In this document: in pieces, positions 1 through 8,130 of the stretch | How positions within the stretch are numbered: the stretch's first letter is position 1 | Layout: every line of letters starts with the position of its first letter | Source: Pseudomonadota bacterium | GTDB lineage: Bacteria > Desulfobacterota > Desulfobulbia > Desulfobulbales > Desulfocapsaceae | Assembly: GCA_023412495.1 (NCBI GenBank) | Contig: JAEYNP010000016.1 | Coordinates: 124,001 to 188,000, forward strand | DNA length: 64,000 nucleotides | Direction: 5' to 3' | Position numbers and translations under genes: made by a program | Notes under the pieces: model-generated | The model's input: only the letters and a program-made list of their open reading frames with translations | Databases searched by the model: none | What the model was told of the DNA's origin: nothing

Positions 1-1193
1 ATTCCGTCCTGGCGGGCAATTGCTTTCACGAACTTCAGCTCATCGAGCAAGTGGGCAAGCCCAAGCCGTCCAATAATATTGATTCCATGGACGGCGAGAT
101 TGTCTATCTTTGAATAGACATCGCTATGGACCTCGACTAGCAGCCTCCCGGAGACGAGTGCGACCTTGACCGGCTGGTAAACCAGCCGAACCGTGGTGCC
201 GCTTGCGACGGTGGGAAAGAAGTCGGCAATGTCCTCAGGATACATTCGGATGCAGCCGCGGGTCACCAGCCTGCCCACCGACCAGGGGATATCTGTCCCG
301 TGAATCCCGTAATAAGTGCCGGCAAGGCCGATCCAGTAGTCGCCAAGAGGATTGTCCGGTCCCGGTGGAAATGTTGCCTGCTGATATTTCGCCCGCAGAG
401 ACGGCGGCACATGCCAGGTCGGATGGACGCTCTTGGCCCCGACGCGAAAGGTGCCGGTCGGCGTAGGAAAGTCGGTGTCGCCGATGCCGACGGGATAGGT
501 CCGGACCAGTAACTTGTCTTTGGCGCCTTGATAGGCAAAAAGCCGCATCTCCGTTATGTTGACGACGAGGCCTTCGAAAGGGGCCTCGGGCAGCAGCCAT
601 CTGCCGGGGATATCGAGCACCTTGCCGACCGGCGGCAGCCATGGATCGTACTCCGGGTGGAGGGCGACGATTTCATTGAAGCCGAGATGGTGGTGGCGGG
701 CGATGTCGAGAAAAGTCTCCTCTTTCTGAACCTTGTGGCGCTGTTTTTGCCCGATGAACCCACCCACACCTCGGGGGCCGCTCAGCAATGGCTGATGTCC
801 CGCCGAGGCAGGATTTTCGGCTTCTTCCGCGAGCAGTGAGATTATTTCCGCTCCCTCGGCGGCCTTCCTCCAGGTAACCTTCACAGTTTCGCCCACCACG
901 AAATCATGCAGGCCGACTGGCCGTTCCCCCCGTCGCAGATTGCTGTCCGCCACGACTTTGGCCAGGAGGAAGCTGCCAGTATCGCAATTGCGAAGATCGA
1001 CGACGATGGTAGGAGAATAGGGGGAGCGGACGGCCAGCCGGCCGGTTCGCCGGTGCACTTCGTCGGCTGCGCCTTTGGCCGCCCACGCCATAGCGCAGAG
1101 AATCAGCAGGAAAAGAATTGTCCTGAGTTCGGCCGGTCGGTCGCGGCTGCAGCGGAAAGCCGCACGGTGCCGGGTGAAAAGGGGAATCCCCAT
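1..1193 (-). CDS. L,D-transpeptidase (YkuD/ErfK type) with LysM domain, 3' end off the window
   Basis: Exported enzyme expected to make L,D-crosslinks in peptidoglycan or to attach a lipoprotein to it. The ATG at 1193 follows an AAGGAG site. About 397 codons are present and the frame is still open at base 1. A hydrophobic export segment lies near residues 24-35. A LysM-like stretch spans about 160-203 and the YkuD domain begins near residue 210. The catalytic signature is visible: GIHGT (H298) and RGCIRM (C314). The gene starts 16 nt after a Braun-lipoprotein-like gene on the same strand, so the two probably form an operon. Family assignment is firm; the substrate is inferred from the neighbour. 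Confidence 0.9.
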   Translation of the reverse strand, partial: MGIPLFTRHRAAFRCSRDRPAELRTILFLLILCAMAWAAKGAADEVHRRTGRLAVRSPYSPTIVVDLRNCDTGSFLLAKVVADSNLRRGERPVGLHDFVVGETVKVTWRKAAEGAEIISLLAEEAENPASAGHQPLLSGPRGVGGFIGQKQRHKVQKEETFLDIARHHHLGFNEIVALHPEYDPWLPPVGKVLDIPGRWLLPEAPFEGLVVNITEMRLFAYQGAKDKLLVRTYPVGIGDTDFPTPTGTFRVGAKSVHPTWHVPPSLRAKYQQATFPPGPDNPLGDYWIGLAGTYYGIHGTDIPWSVGRLVTRGCIRMYPEDIADFFPTVASGTTVRLVYQPVKVALVSGRLLVEVHSDVYSKIDNLAVHGINIIGRLGLAHLLDELKFVKAIARQDG

Positions 1194-1209
1194 GCGCTCC
1201 TTTGTGCCA

Positions 1210-1488
1210 TTACTTCTTCATTCTCTTGGTAAAGATCTGCTCGGCCTTTTGCGCAATCTTCAAAGCCTTGTCCGCCGCCTGCTCGGTCCGCTCGGCGGCC
1301 TGTTCCGCCCTTAGCGCGGCCTGTTCCGCTCTGGCCGCCGCCTGTTCGGCCCGCTGGGCCGATTGTTCCATTTGCTGACTCATCATCACCGATTTGTCCT
1401 CCGTCTTGGCCTTCGTCCCGCAGCCTCCCAACAAACCGAGCGTGGAAATCATTACAGCGATTGCGGCCGCTTGAATTTTGTTTGTCAT
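1210..1488 (-). CDS. Alanine-zipper lipoprotein, Braun Lpp-like
   Basis: A 92-aa outer-membrane lipoprotein candidate. The ATG at 1488 has GGAGGATAT upstream; an in-frame ATG further upstream lacks such a site. A signal peptide ends in a lipobox LGGC with C23. Residues 38-85 are an Ala/Glu-rich heptad coiled coil (repeated EQAA and RAEQAA units). The protein ends in TKRMKK, so the C-terminal residue is lysine. In E. coli Lpp the C-terminal lysine is linked to peptidoglycan by YkuD transpeptidases, and such an enzyme is encoded just downstream. The tether role is inferred from this match; sequence similarity to Lpp itself is only compositional. Confidence 0.75.
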   Translation of the reverse strand: MTNKIQAAAIAVMISTLGLLGGCGTKAKTEDKSVMMSQQMEQSAQRAEQAAARAEQAALRAEQAAERTEQAADKALKIAQKAEQIFTKRMKK

Positions 1489-1832
1489 GGCGATATCCTC
1501 CATTGTTGTTGAACATTCGGAAATCCATGTCATGGACCTCGGGGCCGACTCCGATTGAACCGTTTTCGATGTTTCAAGATCGCGGCGAATATGAGACGGA
1601 TTTGAATTTGCTCCATTTGTATGATAATTCAACGAAGCTGGTTAAAAAAGCAAAAGATTTGCCAGCCTCACGGACTCACGAGGAAAGATTCTAAAACTTC
1701 ATTGCTAATGATAATTATTCTTGACAAGAAGTTTTGCTTTTGGCAAGCTGTTGTCATCTTATTTTTTTAAAATTTAAAATTGAGCAGGGGATCCACCCAC
1801 TTGTATCGATCCCCTGTAACACAGGAGGAGCC
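1489..1832. other. Divergent intergenic region between lipoprotein and cytochrome bd genes
   Basis: This 344-bp AT-rich region must hold promoters for both directions. A perfect TTGACA lies at 1721-1726 on the plus strand, but no well-spaced -10 hexamer follows it. A run of A/T lies at 1760-1781. No gene is seen. Confidence 0.4.
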
Positions 1833-2084
1833 ATGGTGACTTCGCTGCCTGTGAAGGCCTACCGAATGTATCGGGATGGTTTCCGCCGCATGACCCTGGG
1901 GAGGACCCTGTGGAAAATAATCCTGATCAAGCTGATCATTATTTTTGCGGTTTTGAAACTGTTTTTTTTCCCGGATTTTTTACAGAGAAATTTTTCAAAT
2001 GATGAAATGAGGTCCGACCACGTGTTGCAGCAGCTGACGGGGTCGGGAGGAACAACTTACGAAGGGAGGTTGAGGTATGAATGA
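1833..2084 (+). CDS. DUF4492 small membrane protein, first gene of cytochrome bd operon
   Basis: An 83-aa protein with one central membrane segment (about residues 26-45, containing IILIKLIIIFAVLKLFFF) flanked by basic residues. The ATG at 1833 has AGGAGGAG upstream. The arrangement matches DUF4492 proteins, which are encoded immediately before cydA in several anaerobes. The stop overlaps the cydA start by 8 nt, so the two are probably translationally coupled. A role in oxidase assembly or stability is inferred from position only. Confidence 0.75.
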   Translation: MVTSLPVKAYRMYRDGFRRMTLGRTLWKIILIKLIIIFAVLKLFFFPDFLQRNFSNDEMRSDHVLQQLTGSGGTTYEGRLRYE

Positions 2085-3675
2085 AATAGATCTTGGCATG
2101 GTGAATTGGGCAAGGGCGCAGTTTACCTTGACAGCCATATATCACTGGCTGTTTGTCCCGATTACCCTGGGGCTGTCGTTTCTGTGCGCCTTTTTCGAAT
2201 CGATCTATGTGCGCACCGGCAACGAGGAGTGGAAGAAGCTGACCAAGTTCTGGATGACCCTTTTCGGGATCAACTTCTCCATCGGCGTCGCCACCGGCAT
2301 CATTCTCGAATTCCAGTTCGGCACCAACTGGTCGAACTATTCCTGGATGGTGGGCGATATCTTCGGGGCGCCGCTCGCCATCGAGGGCATCTTCGCCTTT
2401 TTCATCGAGGCTACCTTCTTCGCCGTCATGTTCTTCGGCTGGGATCGCGTTTCCAAAGGCTTTCACCTCTTTTCCACATGGATGGTGGCGATCGGCTCCA
2501 ACCTCTCCGCCCTGTGGATCCTCGTCGCCAACGGCTGGATGCAGTACCCGGTGGGGATGGCCTTCAACCCGGATACGGCGAGGTATGAGATGCAGAACAT
2601 CCTGGAGGTGATTTTTTCGCCGGTGGCGATATCGAAATTCACCCATGCGACCAGCTCCAGCTTCGTCGTCGGCGCACTCTTCGTGATCTCGATTTCCTCC
2701 TTTTACCTGCTCCGCAAGAAGCATGTCGAGATGGCGAAAAGATCCATCATCGTGGCCTCGGTTTTCGGTCTGCTGGCGAGCATCTTCACCGCCTTTACCG
2801 GCGACGAGTCGGCTTATGTCAATGCCTCCACACAACCAATGAAACTGGCGGCCTACGAGGGCCTGTACCAGGGGGCGAAGGGTGCCGATATCGTGGCCTT
2901 TGGCATCCTGAACGGAGGCTGGAGGGTGGAAGACGGCGGGGATCCCTTTGCCCTGCAGATCTCGATTCCCAAGGGGCTGTCCCTCATGGCCAACCGGGAT
3001 CTCGACGGCTTCGTTCCGGGCATGAAGGACCTGGTGTACGGCAACACGGAACAAGGCATCATGCCCGTTGCCGAGAAAATGGAGCGGGGCAAGGCCGCCA
3101 TCTCCGATTTGGCCGCCTATAAGGCGGCGGGTAAGGCCGGCGACGAAGCGGCGAAGGCCTCGGCGCTCGAGCGGTTCCGGGCCAATCAGGACTACCTGGG
3201 CTTCGGCTACCTCTCCAGGCCGGAAGAGGCGGTGCCGCCGGTGGCCACCACCTACTATTCCTTCCACTTCATGGTCTATGTCGGAACCTTTGTCATCCTT
3301 TTGCTGGCGCTGTTCCTGCGCTCGGGAATGAAGGACCGGCTGACGGAGAGCCCATGGCTGCTGCGGGTAGGCGTTATCTCCTTCTTCCTGGCATACCTTG
3401 CCTCGGCCCTTGGCTGGGTCGTGGCCGAGGTCGGCCGCCAGCCGTGGGCGATCCAGGATATGCTGCCGGTCAAAATGGCGGCCACCAATATCACCGCGGG
3501 CAGCGTGCAGACCACCTTCTTCATGTTCTTTGTGCTGTTCGCCATCCTGCTTCTGGCGGAAATCAAAATTATGCTCAAACAAATCAACATCGGGCCGGAG
3601 GGTGCGCTTCTCGATGCTCTTCGTGCTGTTCGCCAACCTGTTGCCGGCGAACAAGATCGAGCTCATATAAATTAA
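2077..3675 (+). CDS. cydA: Cytochrome bd ubiquinol oxidase subunit I
   Basis: Catalytic subunit of the high-affinity quinol oxidase that reduces O2 to water; 532 aa and multispanning. Visible landmarks are the N-terminal TAIYHWLFVPIT segment with the heme-ligand histidine, the two-glutamate motif AIEGIFAFFIEATFF, the Q-loop start (GDESAYV) and GRQPW near the C-terminal membrane segments. The last 23 or so residues, after the GPEG stretch, do not look like a CydA tail. They are translated from a shifted copy of the gene's own 3' end (see the repeat at 3523-3700). The gene sits between DUF4492 and cydB in a tight operon, consistent with O2 scavenging by an anaerobe. Confidence 0.95.
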   Translation: MNEIDLGMVNWARAQFTLTAIYHWLFVPITLGLSFLCAFFESIYVRTGNEEWKKLTKFWMTLFGINFSIGVATGIILEFQFGTNWSNYSWMVGDIFGAPLAIEGIFAFFIEATFFAVMFFGWDRVSKGFHLFSTWMVAIGSNLSALWILVANGWMQYPVGMAFNPDTARYEMQNILEVIFSPVAISKFTHATSSSFVVGALFVISISSFYLLRKKHVEMAKRSIIVASVFGLLASIFTAFTGDESAYVNASTQPMKLAAYEGLYQGAKGADIVAFGILNGGWRVEDGGDPFALQISIPKGLSLMANRDLDGFVPGMKDLVYGNTEQGIMPVAEKMERGKAAISDLAAYKAAGKAGDEAAKASALERFRANQDYLGFGYLSRPEEAVPPVATTYYSFHFMVYVGTFVILLLALFLRSGMKDRLTESPWLLRVGVISFFLAYLASALGWVVAEVGRQPWAIQDMLPVKMAATNITAGSVQTTFFMFFVLFAILLLAEIKIMLKQINIGPEGALLDALRAVRQPVAGEQDRAHIN

Positions 3676-3700
3676 CACGAACCGGAGGGTGCGTAATATG
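3523..3700 (+). repeat. Imperfect tandem duplication (about 91 bp) of the cydA 3' end
   Basis: Copy A starts at 3523 (atgttctttgtgctgttcgc) and copy B at 3614 (atgctcttcgtgctgttcgc). Both end in the same ccggagggtgcg, which in copy B is the cydB ribosome-binding region. The 91-nt offset shifts the frame by one, so CydA runs on through copy B out of frame. Within copy B, the original frame still spells a CydA-like tail ending in IELI and a stop at 3670. Confidence 0.7.
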
Positions 3701-4831
3701 ATCGGCAAACTTGACTTGACAACGCTGCAGCAGATCTGGTGGATCCTCTGCTCGGTAGTGGGATCGCTGTTTCTCTTCCTGACGTTTGTGCAGGGCGGTC
3801 AGACCCTGCTCTGGCAGGTGGCCAAGACAGACGACGAGAAATCGCTCATCATCAACTCTCTCGGCCGCAAATGGGAGTTGACTTTCACCACGCTGGTGCT
3901 TTTCGGCGGGGCGCTCTTCGCCGCCTTCCCGAAATTCTACGCCACCAGCTTCGGCGGAGCCTACTGGGTGTGGATCCTGATCCTCTTCACCTTCATCGTC
4001 CAGGCGGTGAGCTACGAGTATCGCAAAAAGCCGAACAACCTGCTCGGCGCGAAGACCTACGAGCTCTTTCTCCTGATCAACGGCTCGGTCGGCCTGCTGC
4101 TCATTGGGGCGGCCGTCGGCACCTTCTTCACCGGCTCCAATTTCACCCTGAACGAGTACAACCAGGTGACCTGGACCAATCCCCTGCGGGGGCTCGAGGC
4201 GGCCTTCTCCCTGTTCAATCTGTCTCTGGGGATGTTCCTGGTGCTGAATGCCCGGGTGCTGGGGGCCATGTACCTGGTCAACAATATCGACCGCAAATGC
4301 ATGCCGCAGATGGAGGCGCGGATCAGGCGAGCCTGTCTGACCAGCTTTCTCATGTCGCTGCCCTTTCTGCTCTATGTGGTGGTGAGCCTCGTGCTGATGG
4401 ATGGCTTCGGCACCGACGGCAACGGCGCGGTCGCGATCGTCGCTTATAAATATCTGCACAACCTGCTGGACATGCCCCTCGTCATCGTGCTGCTGTTGGC
4501 GGGCCTCTTCCTGGTCATTTTAGGCGTGACCCGGACGGGTCTCTCCAACGCCACCACCGGGATCTGGTTCGGCGGCCTGGGCACCGTGCTTGTGGGATTG
4601 GCGATCTTCAGCATCGCCGGCTTCAACGACACGCCCTTCTACCCGTCGAAGGCTGATTTGCAGTCAAGCCTTACCATCTATAATGCCTCCTCGAGCCATT
4701 ACACCCTGACCGCCATGACCTATGTGGCGCTGTTCATCCCCGGCGTTCTCGCCTACATCGCCTATGTGTGGCGGCAGATGGACGCCAGGAAGATCGGCGA
4801 GAGGGACCTGGCGGACGAGAAGGCCTATTAA
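3698..4831 (+). CDS. cydB: Cytochrome bd ubiquinol oxidase subunit II
   Basis: A 377-aa polytopic subunit that partners CydA in the bd oxidase. ATG 3698 is chosen over GTG 3689 because GGAGGG at 3684-3689 is correctly spaced from it. The sequence has the usual CydB pattern of about eight hydrophobic helices, starting LQQIWWILCSVVGSLF with an early FVQGGQ turn. Length is typical of the family. The gene follows cydA by 22 nt and precedes a 30-aa membrane peptide gene. Confidence 0.95.
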   Translation: MIGKLDLTTLQQIWWILCSVVGSLFLFLTFVQGGQTLLWQVAKTDDEKSLIINSLGRKWELTFTTLVLFGGALFAAFPKFYATSFGGAYWVWILILFTFIVQAVSYEYRKKPNNLLGAKTYELFLLINGSVGLLLIGAAVGTFFTGSNFTLNEYNQVTWTNPLRGLEAAFSLFNLSLGMFLVLNARVLGAMYLVNNIDRKCMPQMEARIRRACLTSFLMSLPFLLYVVVSLVLMDGFGTDGNGAVAIVAYKYLHNLLDMPLVIVLLLAGLFLVILGVTRTGLSNATTGIWFGGLGTVLVGLAIFSIAGFNDTPFYPSKADLQSSLTIYNASSSHYTLTAMTYVALFIPGVLAYIAYVWRQMDARKIGERDLADEKAY

Positions 4832-4869
4832 CACCATTATTAACACCATTATTTTGAGGAGAAAAGAAT

Positions 4870-4962
4870 ATGAACGCGATATTGATCATCGGCTGGATCG
4901 CCCTCATCGCCGTCTCTTATAAAGCGGCGGTGGCAGTCTTGGCGAAAACGGACAACTTGTAG
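4870..4962 (+). CDS. 30-aa single-span membrane peptide, CydX-like position
   Basis: The reading frame MNAILIIGWIALIAVSYKAA continues to ...KTDNL and a TAG at 4960. GAGGAG lies about 8 nt before the ATG. It is almost wholly one hydrophobic helix with a short polar tail. Small accessory subunits (CydX, CydH and similar) are often encoded right after cydB and are needed for stable bd oxidase. This peptide is a good candidate for such a subunit, but it is not clearly homologous to E. coli CydX. A short direct repeat (aacaccattatt) precedes it. Confidence 0.65.
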   Translation: MNAILIIGWIALIAVSYKAAVAVLAKTDNL

Positions 4963-4989
4963 CACTGAGAAACCAATTCCCGCACCCCT

Positions 4990-5013
4990 GGCGGGCGAGA
5001 TCCTCCGCCCGCC
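4990..5013 (+). terminator. Hairpin after cytochrome bd operon
   Basis: Perfect 8-bp stem GGCGGGCG (4990-4997) with CGCCCGCC (5006-5013) and an 8-nt loop. No U tract follows, so it may act as an RNA 3'-end stabiliser rather than a classical terminator. Confidence 0.45.
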
Positions 5014-5213
5014 TCCCTCCCGCAGTGCAACCCTTTCCCCGGCTGTGCTGCGGGCCTTTTCCGGCCCTTGCTCCCACCCTTACTTGTCGATTTTGCCTTT
5101 TGTCTTTAAAATAGATCTTCTGGGAGTAAACTTCCGTCTTAATTCCCGGCTGCCGGGCGACCGCTCCAGCAGTCAGTCATCACCCTTCTCATTGCACCAT
5201 CTAGGAGATGCAA

Positions 5214-6314
5214 ATGGTTCGAATGGCCGCGACGCTGATTGGCATTGTTTTCCTGTTATCCGGCTGTGCCGTGCAAGAATTCGGCAGCAACCTCAAGTAC
5301 AATATCAAAGGGGAGTATTACCTACAGGAAAAGAAATATGCCGGAGGCCGGCAGTCCTTCCAGGCGGCTCTGCAGGAGGATCCGACAAGCGCCCAGGCCA
5401 ATTATTATTATGCACGCTTCCTGCTTGCCGAAGGCGAGGCGAAGGCGGCCCTGCCTTATCTGCAAAAAGCTGTGCAATACAATCCGGGCGACAGCGATTA
5501 CCATTTCTGGCTGGGCACCGCCTACGGGGAAAACGACCTGTCGAAACAGGAAAGGGCGAGCTACCAGGCGGCCCTGCGGCTGGACCCGAAGCACGGGCAG
5601 GCGCTGACCGCCCTCGGCAACAACCTCCTCCGGGCCGGAGAACTCGACAAAAGCTTCAACCTCTACCAGAAGGCCCTGGATATTTGGCCGGATAATCCCC
5701 AGGCCATGTACAACCGGGCCGTCATCCTGCGAAAACTCGGTCGGGAACCGGAGGAGAAGGTGGCCTGGCGGGAATACCTCGATTCTTATCCGGCGGGCCG
5801 TTTTGCCATCATCGCCACCGACCGGCTGAACAGCCTGGGCGATTACGCCTACCGCAACTATCAGCTGGGGGCGAGGACAGTGACCCTCTCCGAAATAACC
5901 TTCGTGCCGCTCTCCGCCGAGCTGTCCGCCGCCTCCCACCCGTCCCTCGATTTGCTGGGGGCGGCGGTCGCCAATATGAAGAAAGGAAAACTCCACATCA
6001 TCGTCTACCAACAGAACAATGGGCAGCTCGCCAAAAAGCGCGCGATCGCCATCCGTCATTACCTGGAAAAGAAATTTCCCCAGCTGAGGACCCACAAGCG
6101 GATCAGCCTCAGCTGGTTCGATGTCCCGGAGGAGCGAACGGTGCTGGGGAAAAAGCTGGCTCTGAATGAATCCGTCGATCTCTTCCTCGCCGATGCGGCA
6201 AAAAGCCCCGCGGACGCAGGGACGGGTCGCATCGATCTCGGGAAGGTGAAGATGGAAAAAAAGCCGGTGGCGGAAAAAAAGCCTGCGCCCCAAAAAAAGA
6301 CGGTAAAAAAGTGA
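5214..6314 (+). CDS. TPR lipoprotein with C-terminal SWFDV domain
   Basis: A 366-aa lipoprotein. Lipobox LSGC gives an acylated Cys at residue 18. ATG 5214 is chosen because AGGAG at 5203-5207 is well placed; the ATG at 5208 abuts it. About four TPR repeats cover residues 30-190. A C-terminal domain (about 215-325) contains LHIIVYQQ, an OmpA-like KKRAIAIRHYL and then SWFDVPE at 300. The last 30 residues are Lys/Ala/Pro-rich. The C-terminal half is paralogous to the product of the gene at 6989. The two flank an ECF sigma factor, suggesting an envelope sensor or assembly role (inference). Confidence 0.75.
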   Translation: MVRMAATLIGIVFLLSGCAVQEFGSNLKYNIKGEYYLQEKKYAGGRQSFQAALQEDPTSAQANYYYARFLLAEGEAKAALPYLQKAVQYNPGDSDYHFWLGTAYGENDLSKQERASYQAALRLDPKHGQALTALGNNLLRAGELDKSFNLYQKALDIWPDNPQAMYNRAVILRKLGREPEEKVAWREYLDSYPAGRFAIIATDRLNSLGDYAYRNYQLGARTVTLSEITFVPLSAELSAASHPSLDLLGAAVANMKKGKLHIIVYQQNNGQLAKKRAIAIRHYLEKKFPQLRTHKRISLSWFDVPEERTVLGKKLALNESVDLFLADAAKSPADAGTGRIDLGKVKMEKKPVAEKKPAPQKKTVKK

Positions 6315-6441
6315 CTTTTTCCGTCCCCGGACGTATATCCGGGAAACAGCTCACATGGCTGAAGGTGATTTTTGCGCCTCTTCCTCAGTATGACGCAGAA
6401 AGCTTGTCCCGAAAAAATTGCAAAAGAGCGACCCGGTGCAG

Positions 6442-7008
6442 ATGAACCTTTCGGATGAAGATATTGTCGAGGGGGTTTTGGCCGGGGGGAAGGAACTGTT
6501 TACGGTGCTGGTGGACAGGTACCAGCGCCCCGTCTACAACCTGATGTACCGGTATTCACGCAATACGGAAGAGGCGGCCGATCTCACACAGGAAGTGTTC
6601 GTCCGTTCCTTCCACCGCCTGAAATCATTCCGGGCCGGCAACACCTTCTTCCCCTGGCTGTACGGCCTGGCGATCAATCAGGCCAACGATTGGAGCCGGA
6701 GCCGGGCCCGGCAGCGCGTCAAGCTGGAATCCTACGGAAAACATCTCAGGCAGGAGGCTCCCGGAGAGCAGCAGTCCATGATGGAGTCCCGTGAGACGGG
6801 GCGGGTCGTCGACCTGGCGCTGGCCCGGCTGCCCGAGGAAACCAGGGAGTTGCTGATTTTCCGTTATCGTCACGAGCGCTCCATCCGGGAAGCGGCCACG
6901 GTGTTCGATCTTTCGGAAAGTGCGGTGAAAATGCGGATCAAACGGGGACTCGACGCCTTGCAGGAAGTATTGCAGAGGATGGGATTCTATGAAAGCCAAG
7001 CGATTTGA
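6442..7008 (+). CDS. ECF-family RNA polymerase sigma factor
   Basis: A 188-aa sigma-70 family regulator. Region 2 runs from about residue 22 (LVDRYQRPVYNLMYRYSRN, then TQEVFVRSF and PWLYGLAINQANDW). Region 4 is near the C-terminus (LPEETRELLIFRYRHERSIR, then SESAVKMRIKRGLDAL). Start 6442 (MNLSDEDIV) fits the family N-terminus, but its upstream site is weak; a TTG at 6418 is possible. The stop overlaps the next gene by 20 nt, the usual arrangement for a sigma and anti-sigma pair. The regulon cannot be seen here. Confidence 0.9.
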   Translation: MNLSDEDIVEGVLAGGKELFTVLVDRYQRPVYNLMYRYSRNTEEAADLTQEVFVRSFHRLKSFRAGNTFFPWLYGLAINQANDWSRSRARQRVKLESYGKHLRQEAPGEQQSMMESRETGRVVDLALARLPEETRELLIFRYRHERSIREAATVFDLSESAVKMRIKRGLDALQEVLQRMGFYESQAI

Positions 7009-8110
7009 CTATGAGGAACTGGAAGAGCTCCTGGCCCGCAGCGAAGAAAGGGAGCCGCCGCCGTGGCTCCTGCCGAGGATCATGGCGGGGATCGAGGAGC
7101 GGGAGTCTTCGCCGATCGAGCGGCTGCGGCGCTGGTGGTTCCGTCCTCAGGCCGTGAGTTTTTCCCCGGCCCGGCTGGGCCTGACCGTGACAGTAACCCT
7201 CTGCGTTTTCTGGCTGGGGATCTTCGTCGGTCGGCTGCAGGCGCCTGAGGCGGGGGGAGAGGGGGCGCTCTTTGCCGACAACGGCGAGGCCAATTACCTG
7301 ATCGGCAGGGGACTGCTGGCGGCCGGCCGGGTTGACCAGGCTCTTCCCTACCTGCGGCAGGCGGTCCAGCAGGATCCGGCAAGCCCCGAGTTTGCCCACT
7401 GGCAGGGAGTGGCTTACGGAAAGTTGGGAGCAGCGGAAGAGGAGAGGGCGAGCTATTTTGCTTCGGTGCAGGATGAGCCCGACTATCTGCCTTCGCTGCT
7501 CAACCTCGGACACAACTATCTGGAATCAGGCCAGTATCAACAGGCCCTGGCCCAGTACGACAAGGTACTACAGGCAGACCCCGGGCAGCCGAACGCCCTG
7601 TACAACCGCGCCCTTGCCTACCAGATGCTGGACGATCCCGCCCGGGCGGAACTGGCCTATCTCACCTTCCTCGAACACAATCGGACGGGGAAGTGGGCTT
7701 CTCGAGCCCTCGGGCATCTACATAGGCTGGGTAACTTCACCTTCCGCAGCTACTGGATCGGGGCCGCCAATCTGATACTGAATGCGGAGGCCCTGCTTGA
7801 CCAGGATCCGGCCGGACGCAGGAAGGAGCTGCAGTATCTGGCGGCAGCCCTGGCGCGGACACCGGGGAGCGAGCTGCATCTTGTCGCCTACCATCAGGGC
7901 GATCGGAAGGCGGCCAAGGCGGCGGTCAATGCCCTGCAGGGGCAATTGACGAAATTACTGGGCAAGGAGCAGAGCGTCCCGGTCAGGGGCAGCTGGTTCG
8001 ATGTGGCGGAAAGCTTTGTCGACGCCAACGGGGCGGAACGGCAGCAAACCGCGGGCCTGCTCATCTTCACCAGATCGGAACACAACAATCATCGCAAAAA
8101 TTCCATATAA
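6989..8110 (+). CDS. Membrane-anchored TPR protein, candidate anti-sigma factor
   Basis: 373 aa. The cytoplasmic N-terminus (1-58; EELEELLARSEEREPPPWLL) resembles short anti-sigma segments. One membrane helix follows at about 62-82 (LGLTVTVTLCVFWLGIFVG). TPR repeats lie at about 95-215, then a domain ending in SWFDVAE at 335. It overlaps the sigma gene by 20 nt, which suggests coupled translation and direct control of the sigma factor. The extracytoplasmic part is paralogous to the lipoprotein at 5214. No zinc-binding anti-sigma motif is visible, so the anti-sigma role is inferred from context. Confidence 0.7.
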   Translation: MKAKRFDYEELEELLARSEEREPPPWLLPRIMAGIEERESSPIERLRRWWFRPQAVSFSPARLGLTVTVTLCVFWLGIFVGRLQAPEAGGEGALFADNGEANYLIGRGLLAAGRVDQALPYLRQAVQQDPASPEFAHWQGVAYGKLGAAEEERASYFASVQDEPDYLPSLLNLGHNYLESGQYQQALAQYDKVLQADPGQPNALYNRALAYQMLDDPARAELAYLTFLEHNRTGKWASRALGHLHRLGNFTFRSYWIGAANLILNAEALLDQDPAGRRKELQYLAAALARTPGSELHLVAYHQGDRKAAKAAVNALQGQLTKLLGKEQSVPVRGSWFDVAESFVDANGAERQQTAGLLIFTRSEHNNHRKNSI

Positions 8111-8130
8111 AAATCCATGGAGGCTCAAAC

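Noticed and set aside
1744..1756. Sigma-54 promoter before the cytochrome bd operon
   Set aside because: A TGGCA and a TTG are present, but the GG-to-G spacing is one base short of the -24/-12 requirement and the GC is missing.
1939..3708. Long antisense reading frame over cydA
   Set aside because: It is rich in His, Gly and Arg, has no domain, and is a by-product of GC-rich codon use in cydA. Similar long antisense frames at 15490-17286 and 31082-33472 were dismissed for the same reason.
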